64,000 bases of DNA from Archaeoglobus sp. UBA234 (GCA_002494625.1 DACH01000016.1:62001-126000), one strand, 5' to 3'; shown: positions 52,835 through 60,992, counted from the stretch's first letter. The notes: generated from the letters alone by a model not told the origin. Made by a program: numbers and translations.

Positions 52835-53611
52835 ATGGCTGCTGTTGAATTTGAAAAGGAAAACGGAATACTCTGGGCTAAACTCAACAGACCTGAAGCT
52901 CTCAATGCTATAAATGAGGATGTTGTTGAGGGGCTGGAAAAATTGGTTGAAAAAGTCAGAAATGAAAGAGACATCAGGGTTGTTATTATAATTGGAGAGG
53001 GAAAGGCTTTTTGCGCCGGAGCAGATATAAAAATGTTTCTGAGAAGTTCAACATTCGAAGCAAGAGAGATCATAGAAAGACTCGGAAAGGCTCTTGAAGC
53101 ATTCGAAGATATCGATGTCCCGATTATTGCAGCGGTAAATGGCTTTGCACTTGGTGGAGGATGTGAGATGGCGATGGCATGTGATCTGATTGTGGCAAGT
53201 GAAAATGCCTTTTTTGGACAGCCAGAAATAAACATCGGTATAATTCCAGGTGCAGGTGGAACACAGAGGCTTGCAAGGCTTGTAGGGTGGAAAAAAGCAA
53301 TGGAGCTATGCCTTACTGGAAATAGAATATCTGCACAGGAGGCAGAGAGGCTTGGACTTGTGAACAGAGTTGTAAAACAGGAAGAACTCAAAGAGGAGGT
53401 ACTCAAACTTGCCAAAACAATTGCTGAGAAATCACCCACAGCAGTGGGGCTTGTCAAACAGGCGGTTAATCGCGGGTTCAAAATGAGTCTCAGGGATGGA
53501 GTGGCTTATGAGAGAGATCTCTTTGCTCTATCCTTCGCCTCTGAGGATGCGAAAGAGGGAATGTCTGCATTCGTTGAGAAAAGAATTCCTGAGTTCAGGA
53601 AAAAACGATGA
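52835..53611 (+). CDS. enoyl-CoA hydratase / crotonase
   Basis: A 258-residue crotonase that hydrates 2-enoyl-CoA in fatty-acid or amino-acid breakdown. AFCAGADIKMF near 68 and LGGGCEMAMACD near 107 form the oxyanion hole. Both catalytic glutamates of enoyl-CoA hydratase are present, one in GGCEMA and one in FGQPEINIG. The frame is open 19 codons further upstream, but length and the TATA box favour the ATG at 52835. Archaeoglobales carry out beta-oxidation, so this is plausible here. Confidence 0.92.
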   Translation: MAAVEFEKENGILWAKLNRPEALNAINEDVVEGLEKLVEKVRNERDIRVVIIIGEGKAFCAGADIKMFLRSSTFEAREIIERLGKALEAFEDIDVPIIAAVNGFALGGGCEMAMACDLIVASENAFFGQPEINIGIIPGAGGTQRLARLVGWKKAMELCLTGNRISAQEAERLGLVNRVVKQEELKEEVLKLAKTIAEKSPTAVGLVKQAVNRGFKMSLRDGVAYERDLFALSFASEDAKEGMSAFVEKRIPEFRKKR

Positions 53612-53617
53612 AGTGAA

Positions 53618-54250
53618 TTAATCACTTAAATTCTGAAATTCATTTATTATTGCATTTTTAACATCTTGTGGGATTGTTATATGTTTGCCATCCATAATGA
53701 CTTCTACCACATCGTAATCCACAGTTTCTATGGGGGTCTCCAGAATCAGGTATCTTTTCCAGTTTGCCCCTTCAAGGCTTCGCTGGTATCTCAGTATGAT
53801 TGAGAAAAGCCTCGAGATCATAATTTCGTCTCTCTCGCTCTGTGCACCCTGGATAAGTGAGCCAAAGAATTTTCTGTTCTGGGATGTTGTTTTTCCGATA
53901 ACATTGACAAGAAAAATGTAGGTTTTTTCAAGTCCATGAATCAAAAGGAGTTCGGGAATTGCACTCATCAAAACTGTAAAGTCTTCCATTCCCTCACTGA
54001 GTTTGGAAATAAGAATACCAACTTCACTCAGGTTGTTTACATTTACATGTCTGTAGTTAGAGCTCTGAACAAATGAAAGAACACTTACTCTGTCTTCAAC
54101 ACCGGAGGAGTTCAAAATTGAGCTTATGACATCTGGTGGTTCCGATGCCACCCAGATTACCATGTCAGAAATTGAAGTTGCAATATCGAGTAGGAGTAAA
54201 GAGCCTTCAGCTCCTCTGTCTGATATAAGCAATAATGAATTTTTTTTCAT
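53618..54250 (-). CDS. degenerate RecA/KaiC-like protein (DUF835-like), no Walker A
   Basis: A 210-residue soluble protein. It starts with a strand KKNSLLLISDRGAEGSLLLL, where a P-loop would be expected, but GxxxxGK[ST] is absent. Later strands (DMVIWVASEPPDV, EDFTVLMSAIPELLL, TYIFLVNVIGK) follow the order of a RecA-like core, and the C-terminus has YDVVEVIMDGKHI. Such degenerate domains occur in archaeal signalling proteins. The fold assignment is by eye. It is convergent with the crotonase, seven bases apart. Confidence 0.5.
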   Translation of the reverse strand: MKKNSLLLISDRGAEGSLLLLDIATSISDMVIWVASEPPDVISSILNSSGVEDRVSVLSFVQSSNYRHVNVNNLSEVGILISKLSEGMEDFTVLMSAIPELLLIHGLEKTYIFLVNVIGKTTSQNRKFFGSLIQGAQSERDEIMISRLFSIILRYQRSLEGANWKRYLILETPIETVDYDVVEVIMDGKHITIPQDVKNAIINEFQNLSD

Positions 54251-54287
54251 TGGCTCTATTTTAATTATGGTTAATAAAATATTTTCG

Positions 54288-54530
54288 TTAGAGTTTTCCT
54301 GCTGACTTTGCTTGGGCTATAAGGTTTGCAAGATAGACGGGATATCTTCCTCCACCTCTCCTTTTAGCCTTTTTGACCTCTCCGACATGGACTTTTGCAT
54401 GTTCACACCCGATATAGTGCATTATTGCTTTGGAAAGAGCCTCTTTAACTGTGTTTTCACCTGTAACCTCCTTTAACTTTTTTATTGTCTCATCCGACAG
54501 CTGGGTCTGAACTATCACAAACCTCTCCAT
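54288..54530 (-). CDS. small DUF5371-like archaeal protein
   Basis: An 80-residue basic protein. FVIVQTQLSDETIKKLKEVTG followed by VKEALSKAIMHYI resembles a strand-helix-helix DNA-binding or CopG-like layout, and the C-terminal KKAKRRGGGRYPVYLANL is basic. I believe it belongs to DUF5371, known in Archaeoglobales, from memory only. The start is the ATG at 54530 behind GGTGATGAGG. The frame continues upstream through a CAT/ATG triplet run that encodes a meaningless Met-rich stretch. Confidence 0.65.
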   Translation of the reverse strand: MERFVIVQTQLSDETIKKLKEVTGENTVKEALSKAIMHYIGCEHAKVHVGEVKKAKRRGGGRYPVYLANLIAQAKSAGKL

Positions 54531-54693
54531 CCTCATCACCATCATCACAGTAATTTTTACCATCATCATCATCATTAATAAAGTTTTCGGTCGAAAAACA
54601 AAGGAACAGTTTGATAAATAACAATTTTAATAATGATAACCTTAGCTTAAGTATCACAAAAACTTAAATCCTGATGGATAGAACTATTAATCA

Positions 54694-55272
54694 ATGACAG
54701 AGAAAATGCGTGTGGTGTGGGGTATCAGTGGAGCAGGAGATAGAATCGAAGATATACTCGAAATTATGAAGAAAATCAGTGTTGAGAATAACGATGTTGA
54801 GATCAGGGCTTATCTTTCAAGGGCTGGAGAGCAGGTGATGAAGTTTTACAGAATTTACAATGATTTGAGATCATCCTTTGAAAAGGTCTATGTTGAGAGG
54901 AATTCCAATTCCCCCTTTCTTGCCGGTCAGCTTCAGACAGGGAAGTTTGAGTTCATGATTATCGCACCTGCAACTGCAAATACAACTGCCAAGATCTCAC
55001 TGGGCATTGCAGATACACTGCTGACCAATTCTGCCCTTATGGGGTTGAAAGCCTATGTTCCGCTGTATATACTTCCAACAGACTATAAAGTGGGAGAAGT
55101 TCTGACAAAGCTTCCAAATGGAAAACTACTTCGGGTAAGGGTGAGAAAAGAAGATGTTGAGCATGTTGAGAGGCTCAGGAAGATGGATGGAGTTTATGTA
55201 ATCGAAAGTCCAGAAGAAATCCCTTTGGTTTTTGAAAAGCATCTAAAAATATTCAGGGAAAAAAGAGGCTGA
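54694..55272 (+). CDS. afpA: archaeoflavoprotein AfpA
   Basis: A 192-residue flavoprotein of the UbiX-like/flavoprotein fold. VVWGISGAGDRIED at the start, FEFMIIAPATANTTAKISLG near 88 and ADTLLTNSALMG near 108 are the FMN-site segments. AF1518 of Archaeoglobus fulgidus is the characterised member; it accepts electrons from ferredoxin and may feed oxidative-stress or reductive enzymes. Its occurrence supports the Archaeoglobales assignment. The natural electron acceptor is unknown. Confidence 0.85.
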   Translation: MTEKMRVVWGISGAGDRIEDILEIMKKISVENNDVEIRAYLSRAGEQVMKFYRIYNDLRSSFEKVYVERNSNSPFLAGQLQTGKFEFMIIAPATANTTAKISLGIADTLLTNSALMGLKAYVPLYILPTDYKVGEVLTKLPNGKLLRVRVRKEDVEHVERLRKMDGVYVIESPEEIPLVFEKHLKIFREKRG

Positions 55273-55307
55273 TGAAAAACCATCATCATGTGGGAGTTAG
55301 AAAAGTG

Positions 55308-55315
55308 TTATATTT
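55308..55315 (+). promoter_or_regulatory. TATA box of the 99-residue orphan gene
   Basis: TTATATTT lies 21-28 nt before the ATG at 55336. No Shine-Dalgarno site is present, so a leaderless transcript is likely. It probably also serves the receiver gene that follows. Confidence 0.5.
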
Positions 55316-55335
55316 GACTTTTTTAATCACACTTT

Positions 55336-55635
55336 ATGCTCAATGACAGGGATGTTCTCGAGTTCGTTCTTGCAGGTTATGAGAAACTCAGGGATGTTGC
55401 CCGTGAGGACGGAATGGAGGTAGATGAACTCGTTCTGTTTCTAAAAAATGAGCTTGACCTTCACGAAAACTCATGTTTCAGAGTCAAAGTTAGAGGAATT
55501 ATCGAAGATGGTGTAAAAGAATCGGATTCCGGTTTTATCCCTGTTAATACCAGTCAGAGCAGAAAAAGGTTAATGAATATCGTAAAATCAGGATTTGCAT
55601 TGATAACCCACAATGAAAAAATTAAAGTAGTTTGA
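55336..55635 (+). CDS. hypothetical protein, 99 residues
   Basis: I do not recognise this protein. The first 45 residues are helical and acidic (DVLEFVLAGYEKLRDVAREDG, then VDELVLFLKNELDL), and the second half looks like strands (FRVKVRGIIEDGV, GFALITHNEKIKVV). It has no membrane segment and only one cysteine. A leaderless-type promoter precedes it, and a CheY-like receiver follows 18 bases after its stop, so the two are probably co-transcribed and could act together. Confidence 0.7.
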   Translation: MLNDRDVLEFVLAGYEKLRDVAREDGMEVDELVLFLKNELDLHENSCFRVKVRGIIEDGVKESDSGFIPVNTSQSRKRLMNIVKSGFALITHNEKIKVV

Positions 55636-55653
55636 ATGAGTTGGTGATTCTGC

Positions 55654-56013
55654 ATGAAACCGAAGATTCTCTTGGTTGATGATGATGAGCTCCTCAGAGG
55701 TATTCTTGCGTCAATGCTCTCTGACTATCAGGTGATAGAAGCAGATAATGGCAGGACGGCAGTGGAGCTTTTCAAAAAGCACAAACCTGATTTGATTCTA
55801 ATGGATGTAATGATGCCGGTTATGGATGGAGTTGAGGCAACAAAACATATCCTCAAGGAAGATCCAAAAGCAAAGATTCTGGCAATAACAGCCTTTGCAC
55901 CAATAAGAGGAAATGAAATGCTTGAAGCTGGAGCAATGGATATTATCACGAAACCAATCACAAGGAAAAGGCTAAATGAAATAGTTAAAGAGTATCTTGC
56001 GATTAAAAGATAA
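55654..56013 (+). CDS. single-domain response regulator receiver (CheY-like)
   Basis: A 119-residue receiver with ILLVDDDELLRG (acidic pocket), LILMDVMMPVMDG (phospho-Asp near 51), ITAFAPIRG (Thr) and DIITKPITRKR (Lys). It has no output domain. GGTGATTCTGC precedes the ATG. It resembles the receiver at 52415 in length and in the AITAFAP/VLTAFAA segment, so the two may be paralogues. Confidence 0.92.
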   Translation: MKPKILLVDDDELLRGILASMLSDYQVIEADNGRTAVELFKKHKPDLILMDVMMPVMDGVEATKHILKEDPKAKILAITAFAPIRGNEMLEAGAMDIITKPITRKRLNEIVKEYLAIKR

Positions 56014-56053
56014 TAAAAAAATTAAATCAAGCTAAAAATGTTAATAAATATTT

Positions 56054-57976
56054 TCAGGTTAAATCAAATTCAGTCACGACTTCCCAGGTGTTCTCATCGA
56101 AGACCACTATTTTTTCTCCGATTATATACATGAAATCATCTATGTAGAGTGCTCTCACTGCAGGCATATCAACTGCCTTCTCGAGTTCTATTCCATTGGT
56201 GTAGGAGAATATGTATCCTCCACTCCCTCCAGGGAGGAAGAAAACTTCATGTTTTGAGTCCAGCAGGAAGGCATGATGGGTATTGAGAACATCACTCCAG
56301 TACTCCTTTAGAATGTATTTGTCAACCTCCTTAGGATCTGATGGGTCTGAGACATCAAACAGTGAAACCTTTACATTTGCACCCTCTTTCCCAATACCAA
56401 GAATTAAATCTTCTGAGATTGGATGGAGGTATGAGGAGAAGCCCGGTATTTTGAGTTCACCTTTGATTTCAGGGTTTTGAGGATTGGATAAATCAACGAC
56501 AAAGAGGGGATCGGTCTGTTTGAAAGTTACTATGTATCCCTTGTCACCTATGAATCTGACTGCATAGATTCTTTCGTTCTCTCCGTAATCTTCTATTTTC
56601 CCAGCAATTTTTAACCTCTCATCAAGCACATATAGGTCGTTGGTATCTCTCACTGTGGTAGCAACCCTCAGGTAGCCATTATACTCATCCATCGAGAACT
56701 GGTTAAGCAGTCTACCAGGTATATCTCCAGCTGCAACTGGTTTTAAGTCGAGAGAAACTTTGACTATCTGTGTTCTTTCGAACTCTCTTTTGTGCCTCTT
56801 CTCGTAGTCCATCATTCTGTTCCAGAATTCGTTTTCGAACTTCAGTCTTTCGTCCTTCTCGAGTGAGTTGATGTACTGCTCGATTATTACATTTATTTCC
56901 ACAGACTTTGCCCTGTTGCTGATGTTGTAATCGAGAAGTTTTTCGACTCGCTCTATGACATCCTCTGAAACAAGATCAGTGTTTTCTTTCAGAAAACCAT
57001 ACATGAGCTTAACCTGGTCGGGAGTTCTGTAGTATGTGATGTAGATTGCATTGGTTGACATGTAAACAACTGAATAGCCGGAAGAACCAATAAAAGAGGT
57101 CTTCTTTTCTATTTCTCCTGTTTCAGGGTTAATAACCATTACGTTGTAGGTTATATCTGCCGTGACGGGCTCAGCGGGATGGTAAATGTCAGTACATTTT
57201 ATCTCAACACTTTTTCCATTTACTGAGAGAGGTTTTATTGGGCATGGTTCGTAGTAATCAATCCAGGTTCTTGTAATGAGGTATATTTTTCCATTGTAGA
57301 GCCTCGCAGACACAAAATTACTGTCTAAATCAATTTTCCATGACTTTTCTGGTTTTTCAGCGATTCTATAGGCTGTTATTCTGTCATAACCGAATATAAC
57401 GAGTGTGTCTTTATAAAACAACAGGTTTCCGCTCTCATCAACCCCATAGAGTTCTTCCATCTCTTCTGGTGGAAAAGCTGAGATTATCTTTGTTCCCCTC
57501 TCTATTTCAGGAATGAATCTGATTGGATATATCCAGAAATTCGAGAGATAGAGTTTCTTCCCATCAGTCTTGACTATATCTGGTTCGTCTATTCCTGCAA
57601 CCTGTACAGTGGTCGTTGAGACCCTTTCAGGAGTTGGAGCGTAAGAAGGTGTTGCCGCAGGTGTGGGCACAGGCGTTGGAGCAGGAACAGATGTAACAGA
57701 TTTCTCAACAGCAATATCCAAGGTTATACCACCAGCAAATCTCGGAAAACCAATCCATCCTCCATACATCTCTGAACTCTGGATATATTCTCTGAGTTCT
57801 TTCTCTGAGGAGAAATTAACAAAGCTCTCTGTAATTTTCTCGGTTTTATCTGGGGTAGGGGTTGGTTGAGGAGTTGGTGTCATACTATCAGGTTTATCTC
57901 CGTAATCTCCGATACAGCCGGCTAATATTACTGTGAGTGCTAATACCAGCATTATCAACTTTTTTTCAGAAATCAT
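56054..57976 (-). CDS. secreted beta-propeller lipoprotein (Beta_propel family)
   Basis: A 640-residue exported protein. The signal peptide ends in a lipobox VILAGC with the lipid-carrying Cys at residue 21. Two Pro-Thr-rich linkers follow (near 32-45 and 96-118). The conserved VAGIDEPDIVKTDG near 124 marks the start of the large beta-propeller domain, which runs to the C-terminus. Family members (COG4880) are outer-surface proteins of archaea and some bacteria with unknown role. It stands alone on the minus strand. Confidence 0.88.
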   Translation of the reverse strand: MISEKKLIMLVLALTVILAGCIGDYGDKPDSMTPTPQPTPTPDKTEKITESFVNFSSEKELREYIQSSEMYGGWIGFPRFAGGITLDIAVEKSVTSVPAPTPVPTPAATPSYAPTPERVSTTTVQVAGIDEPDIVKTDGKKLYLSNFWIYPIRFIPEIERGTKIISAFPPEEMEELYGVDESGNLLFYKDTLVIFGYDRITAYRIAEKPEKSWKIDLDSNFVSARLYNGKIYLITRTWIDYYEPCPIKPLSVNGKSVEIKCTDIYHPAEPVTADITYNVMVINPETGEIEKKTSFIGSSGYSVVYMSTNAIYITYYRTPDQVKLMYGFLKENTDLVSEDVIERVEKLLDYNISNRAKSVEINVIIEQYINSLEKDERLKFENEFWNRMMDYEKRHKREFERTQIVKVSLDLKPVAAGDIPGRLLNQFSMDEYNGYLRVATTVRDTNDLYVLDERLKIAGKIEDYGENERIYAVRFIGDKGYIVTFKQTDPLFVVDLSNPQNPEIKGELKIPGFSSYLHPISEDLILGIGKEGANVKVSLFDVSDPSDPKEVDKYILKEYWSDVLNTHHAFLLDSKHEVFFLPGGSGGYIFSYTNGIELEKAVDMPAVRALYIDDFMYIIGEKIVVFDENTWEVVTEFDLT

Positions 57977-58059
57977 AGCTTATATTCTGGGTTGAGTGGA
58001 TATATAGGTTTTTAATTAGTTAGAAAATATATATAGTATCTTATAAACTAACTATAAAA

Positions 58060-58131
58060 CGGACCCGCCGGGAGTTGAACCCGGGTCTGAGGCTCCGAAG
58101 GCCTCCAGGATATCCGCTACCCTACGGGCCC
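58060..58131 (-). tRNA. tRNA-Arg (anticodon TCG)
   Basis: Read on the minus strand, a 72-nt cloverleaf: acceptor GGGCCCG pairs with CGGGTCC; anticodon stem GAGGC/GCCTC encloses CTTCGGA, so the anticodon is TCG (reads CGA and related Arg codons). T arm CCGGG-TTCAACT-CCCGG is perfect. No CCA is encoded and no intron is seen. An AT-rich TATA-like stretch (58165-58179 on the minus strand) lies 34-48 nt upstream, within the end of the next gene. Confidence 0.95.
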
Positions 58132-58164
58132 TGTTAGATATGAGGGTAGATCTCTTGGGTTGAA

Positions 58165-58878
58165 CTATATTTTTATAAGGGAGTCCATTTTTATACCTTT
58201 CTCTGTGATCTCGTAATTTTTTATGGTCTTGGGGACGAGAGCTTTTTTCAATTTTAGTATTTTAAACCTTCTCTGGATCTCGTTTTCGATCTCCTTTGTG
58301 GAGAGCTCAAAGACTCCTGTAGAGTGGTGTTTTATCTTGTTCTCTATGCTTTGCTCGTAGATTCCCTTTGTCATTAAGTTGAGAAAGACAGAATTTGTTT
58401 TCTTTGAGTATTTTGAAAGCTTTATCAGGAAATCTGAAACATCTTGAAGCTCGTAGTTTTCAATGAAATAGATAAGGTTGTTTATAATTATTCTGTCGAA
58501 CATCTCGTTCTCGAGTATAATTTGTAAACTGCTGATTGGATCGTATATCACTCTCCTGATAAAACTCTTTAAATCTTCTTTGAATTCGATCCCCTCGCTT
58601 ATTTGAGGGGAAAATAAACTCAGAATTGTAAGGTTATCAAACAGGTTTTTTGGATTTCTGAAATAAAGGTTGAAGTACTCTTTAGTCTCTTCGATTGTAT
58701 CGTCAGTGGAGATGTAAAGAACATTCTCTCTGTTTTTTACACCTTCAAGTGCAAAATGGAAAGTGAATATGTCCCCTCCACTTCCAGGCTCTTCAAATAT
58801 CGTAATAATACTTCCACCCGGAATGCCACCATTCAAGTGGTCGTCAAGAGCATTTATTCCTGTTCTATATATCCTCAT
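58165..58878 (-). CDS. KaiC/RAD55-like protein with degenerate P-loop
   Basis: A 237-residue RecA-superfamily protein. It has the KaiC/ArlH N-terminus (INALDDHLNGGIPGGSIITI), but the Walker A position reads EEPGSGGDIF, without the Lys-Ser/Thr pair, so ATP binding is doubtful. VLYISTDDTIEETKEYF near 55 and FDRIIINNLIYFIENY near 130 follow the KaiC order; the Walker B Asp of active KaiC is replaced. The C-terminal part from 180 is helical and basic. It is divergent from the archaellum operon, 252 bp away. Confidence 0.75.
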   Translation of the reverse strand: MRIYRTGINALDDHLNGGIPGGSIITIFEEPGSGGDIFTFHFALEGVKNRENVLYISTDDTIEETKEYFNLYFRNPKNLFDNLTILSLFSPQISEGIEFKEDLKSFIRRVIYDPISSLQIILENEMFDRIIINNLIYFIENYELQDVSDFLIKLSKYSKKTNSVFLNLMTKGIYEQSIENKIKHHSTGVFELSTKEIENEIQRRFKILKLKKALVPKTIKNYEITEKGIKMDSLIKI

Positions 58879-59038
58879 TTAAGTTTAATGAAATATTTGA
58901 GTATTTAACCTTACTGGATGGTGAATATTTGGAGTCATATGCTTTCAAAAATGAAATTCTGTTGGAGAAATCACTTAATTGAAATTTTGGTAGTATAATT
59001 TTAACTTAGAAAAAGGTAATTACCAAACATAAAAAAAA

Positions 59039-59048
59039 TTTTATATAC
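59039..59048 (+). promoter_or_regulatory. TATA box of the archaellum operon
   Basis: TTTTATATAC lies 83-92 nt before the archaellin ATG. With usual spacing, transcription would start near 59070, giving a leader of about 60 nt that contains a short ORF. The rest of the 252-bp divergent region is AT-rich with poly-A before the TATA box. Confidence 0.6.
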
Positions 59049-59096
59049 TTATAATGTATCAAATTAACTGTTGACCATAGTGGTGGGAGTGAAGAT

Positions 59097-59126
59097 ATGA
59101 AAAATAGGTGTAAAGTCGCGAGGTGA
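59097..59126 (+). CDS. possible 9-residue leader peptide upstream of archaellin
   Basis: An ATG at 59097, five to eight bases after GGTGGGAGTGA, opens a nine-codon frame MKNRCKVAR with TGA at 59124. The stop is embedded in the archaellin ribosome-binding site (AGGTGA), and the archaellin ATG follows four bases later. The arrangement would allow translational coupling. It is a sequence-only prediction; such a short frame may be fortuitous. Confidence 0.35.
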   Translation: MKNRCKVAR

Positions 59127-59130
59127 AAGA

Positions 59131-59718
59131 ATGTGGAAAAAACTGAAAAGGGATGAAAGGGCATTCACGGGACTGGAAGCAGCAATCGTTCTGATAGCCT
59201 TCGTGGTTGTTGCAGCGGTTTTCAGTTACGTCATGTTAGGAGCAGGTTTCTTCACCACACAGAAGAGCCAGGAAGTTGTGCATACTGGAGTTCAGCAGGC
59301 AAGCAGCAGTATTGAACTTTCTGGTGATATAATCGGTGAAGGTAACACAACAGCAAATAGGTTAGAGAAAGTAAGAGTGTTCATTCAGCTAACAGCAGGT
59401 GGAAATCCTGTAGATATCAGTAAGACTCTGATTACAGTGACAACAGACGATGCTCACCATTCATTCACACTGGGCAGTGTGGCAGATTCAAGTTACTTCA
59501 AAGTAGCGAATAAGTATGGTGGCGACTCAGACAATCTGCTGGAAAAATTCGAGAAATTTGAGCTTGAAATAAATGTCACAAAGGAGGCTTTGGGTTCAAG
59601 TACAGATATTACAGCAAATGAGAAATTCCAGGTTGAAATCAAACCACCTCAGGGTGCCTCTGTTACAGTGGTTAGGACAGTACCTGCAAGTATCGACTCT
59701 GTAATGACCCTATACTGA
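59131..59718 (+). CDS. arlB: archaellin (flagellin) FlaB/ArlB
   Basis: A 195-residue filament protein. A class III signal peptide (KKLKRDERA) is followed by the hydrophobic assembly helix FTGLEAAIVLIAFVVVAAVF; the preflagellin peptidase should cut before FTGLE. The globular domain has N-glycosylation sequons NTT (near 70) and NVT (near 150), possible AglB targets. Only one archaellin gene is present. AGGTGAAAGA precedes the ATG. Confidence 0.95.
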   Translation: MWKKLKRDERAFTGLEAAIVLIAFVVVAAVFSYVMLGAGFFTTQKSQEVVHTGVQQASSSIELSGDIIGEGNTTANRLEKVRVFIQLTAGGNPVDISKTLITVTTDDAHHSFTLGSVADSSYFKVANKYGGDSDNLLEKFEKFELEINVTKEALGSSTDITANEKFQVEIKPPQGASVTVVRTVPASIDSVMTLY

Positions 59719-59730
59719 AGATTTTAAAAA

Positions 59731-59751
59731 TTTTTTAATTTTATTTTTTTT
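59731..59751 (+). terminator. T-rich partial terminator after archaellin
   Basis: Two T-runs (six T at 59731-59736 and eight T at 59744-59751) lie 13-33 bases after the archaellin stop and directly before the GGAGG of the next gene. A leaky terminator here would give much more archaellin mRNA than accessory-gene mRNA from one promoter, which fits the needs of a filament. Confidence 0.6.
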
Positions 59752-59763
59752 GGAGGTAAAAAT

Positions 59764-60507
59764 ATGGAGAACCTCGATCAGTCGATGATAGATGACATAA
59801 TAGCAAGTGCTGATGAAGACTCACCAGAATCAAGAATAGATAGGCTTGAGGAGGAGATCACCGAGATAAAAGGCTCCATAAAAAAACTGCTCCTCGATAT
59901 TAGGGAGACTATAAACATTATTGAGAACCCCTTCCAGAGTATTCAGAGCATTGCAGAAAGTGTTGGCAGCGGTAAAGTTCAGGCTCTGCAGATAATTCCA
60001 CCCGAATATTCTGAGCCAGAAAAAAATAATGAAGATATGGAAAAAGAAAGTGAACTCGATGAAGGGAAGGAAGAAAATATGCTGGAAGATAAACTTAATG
60101 TTCCAGAATTCACTCCGGAATTTAATAATCAGATGTGTCAGAGTAATTATGGTGTTAATAAGGCTGATAGATTCCAGGATCAGCCATTACAAGAACTGAA
60201 AAAGCTTGTAATTCCAATAAAACAGATTGACCCTTTGGCTTTATACAGTATCATAGAGTGGAGCAATGAAATGCTTGGTAGATACACCAAAGAAACCTTG
60301 GTTGAGCTTGTTGAAGTTTTTGAAATGGTTGGTTATATCTCCGGTGAGATTAAGGAAGTAGTTGTAAAGATAATTGAACTCCTGGATAGGGATAATAACC
60401 TTGATAATGCAATTGTAGATCTGTATAAGCTCTATAACATTTTAAATCCAGAGGATGTATCCCTGGATTCTAAGGTTTTGAAACTTCTGCTTAATAATGG
60501 CAGATAG
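59764..60507 (+). CDS. archaellum accessory protein ArlC/D/E (FlaC/D/E-like)
   Basis: A 247-residue soluble protein. The first 60 residues are a coiled-coil-like acidic helix (RIDRLEEEITEIKGSIKKLL), a low-complexity Glu-rich linker follows (near 85-110), and the C-terminal domain (about 140-235) is the FlaC/E domain (LVIPIKQIDPLALYSIIEWS, LVELVEVFEMVGYISGEIKE). ArlC-E form the cytoplasmic ring that connects the motor to chemotaxis in euryarchaea. GGAGGTAAAAAT precedes the ATG. Confidence 0.85.
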   Translation: MENLDQSMIDDIIASADEDSPESRIDRLEEEITEIKGSIKKLLLDIRETINIIENPFQSIQSIAESVGSGKVQALQIIPPEYSEPEKNNEDMEKESELDEGKEENMLEDKLNVPEFTPEFNNQMCQSNYGVNKADRFQDQPLQELKKLVIPIKQIDPLALYSIIEWSNEMLGRYTKETLVELVEVFEMVGYISGEIKEVVVKIIELLDRDNNLDNAIVDLYKLYNILNPEDVSLDSKVLKLLLNNGR

Positions 60508-60515
60508 GTGTCATT

Positions 60516-60992
60516 ATGGCGAGGGAGGTGATAACTACATCATTGCTCGTAATTGCAAGTGTTGTGGCGGTTGCAGCCTTGATTAATGCGGTATTTCCCT
60601 CTATCCATAAGATGACAAGCTCGTTTAACTCTTTAGCCAATAATATGGAAGAAAAAATTGAGACCGATATGGATATAATATTCATAACCACAAACGGTAA
60701 TTTCGTTTATTTCTGGGTAAAAAATACAGGCTCTTCCAAGGTTTCGCTGAGTTACTTCAACAATAGTGATGTCTTTATTTATTCGTCTTCAAACTACTGG
60801 CGTGCAGTTTTTGAAGGAACATCCAATCCAAGATGGAACTATACAGTTGAAAATGGGGATGGAGATGGATACTGGGACTCCGGAGAAACTATAAAGGTTA
60901 CAGTTGAGTTTGATTCACTGCCAAGCGGTGAGTATAAGGTAACTCTCGTTTTGTACAATGGCCTCTCTGTCTCGGATATTTTCTCGGTATAG
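60516..60992 (+). CDS. arlG: archaellum stator/assembly protein ArlG (FlaG-like)
   Basis: A 158-residue protein with a single N-terminal membrane helix (VITTSLLVIASVVAVAALIN, residues 5-24) and a beta-sandwich outside the membrane (FVYFWVKNTGSSKVSL near 65, then WDSGETIKVTVEFDSLPSG near 122). ArlG and ArlF bind each other and the S-layer and act as the stator. I assign G rather than F from gene order (B, C/D/E, G, F, H, I), as in other archaea with this operon type. The two are hard to separate by sequence. Confidence 0.75.
   Translation: MAREVITTSLLVIASVVAVAALINAVFPSIHKMTSSFNSLANNMEEKIETDMDIIFITTNGNFVYFWVKNTGSSKVSLSYFNNSDVFIYSSSNYWRAVFEGTSNPRWNYTVENGDGDGYWDSGETIKVTVEFDSLPSGEYKVTLVLYNGLSVSDIFSV

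Noticed and set aside
54531..54580. Met-rich N-terminal extension and CAT triplet repeat before the DUF5371-like gene
   Set aside because: The repeat is a short, imperfect ATG/ATC run. A good SD before ATG 54530 gives a normal protein, so the extension is not coding.
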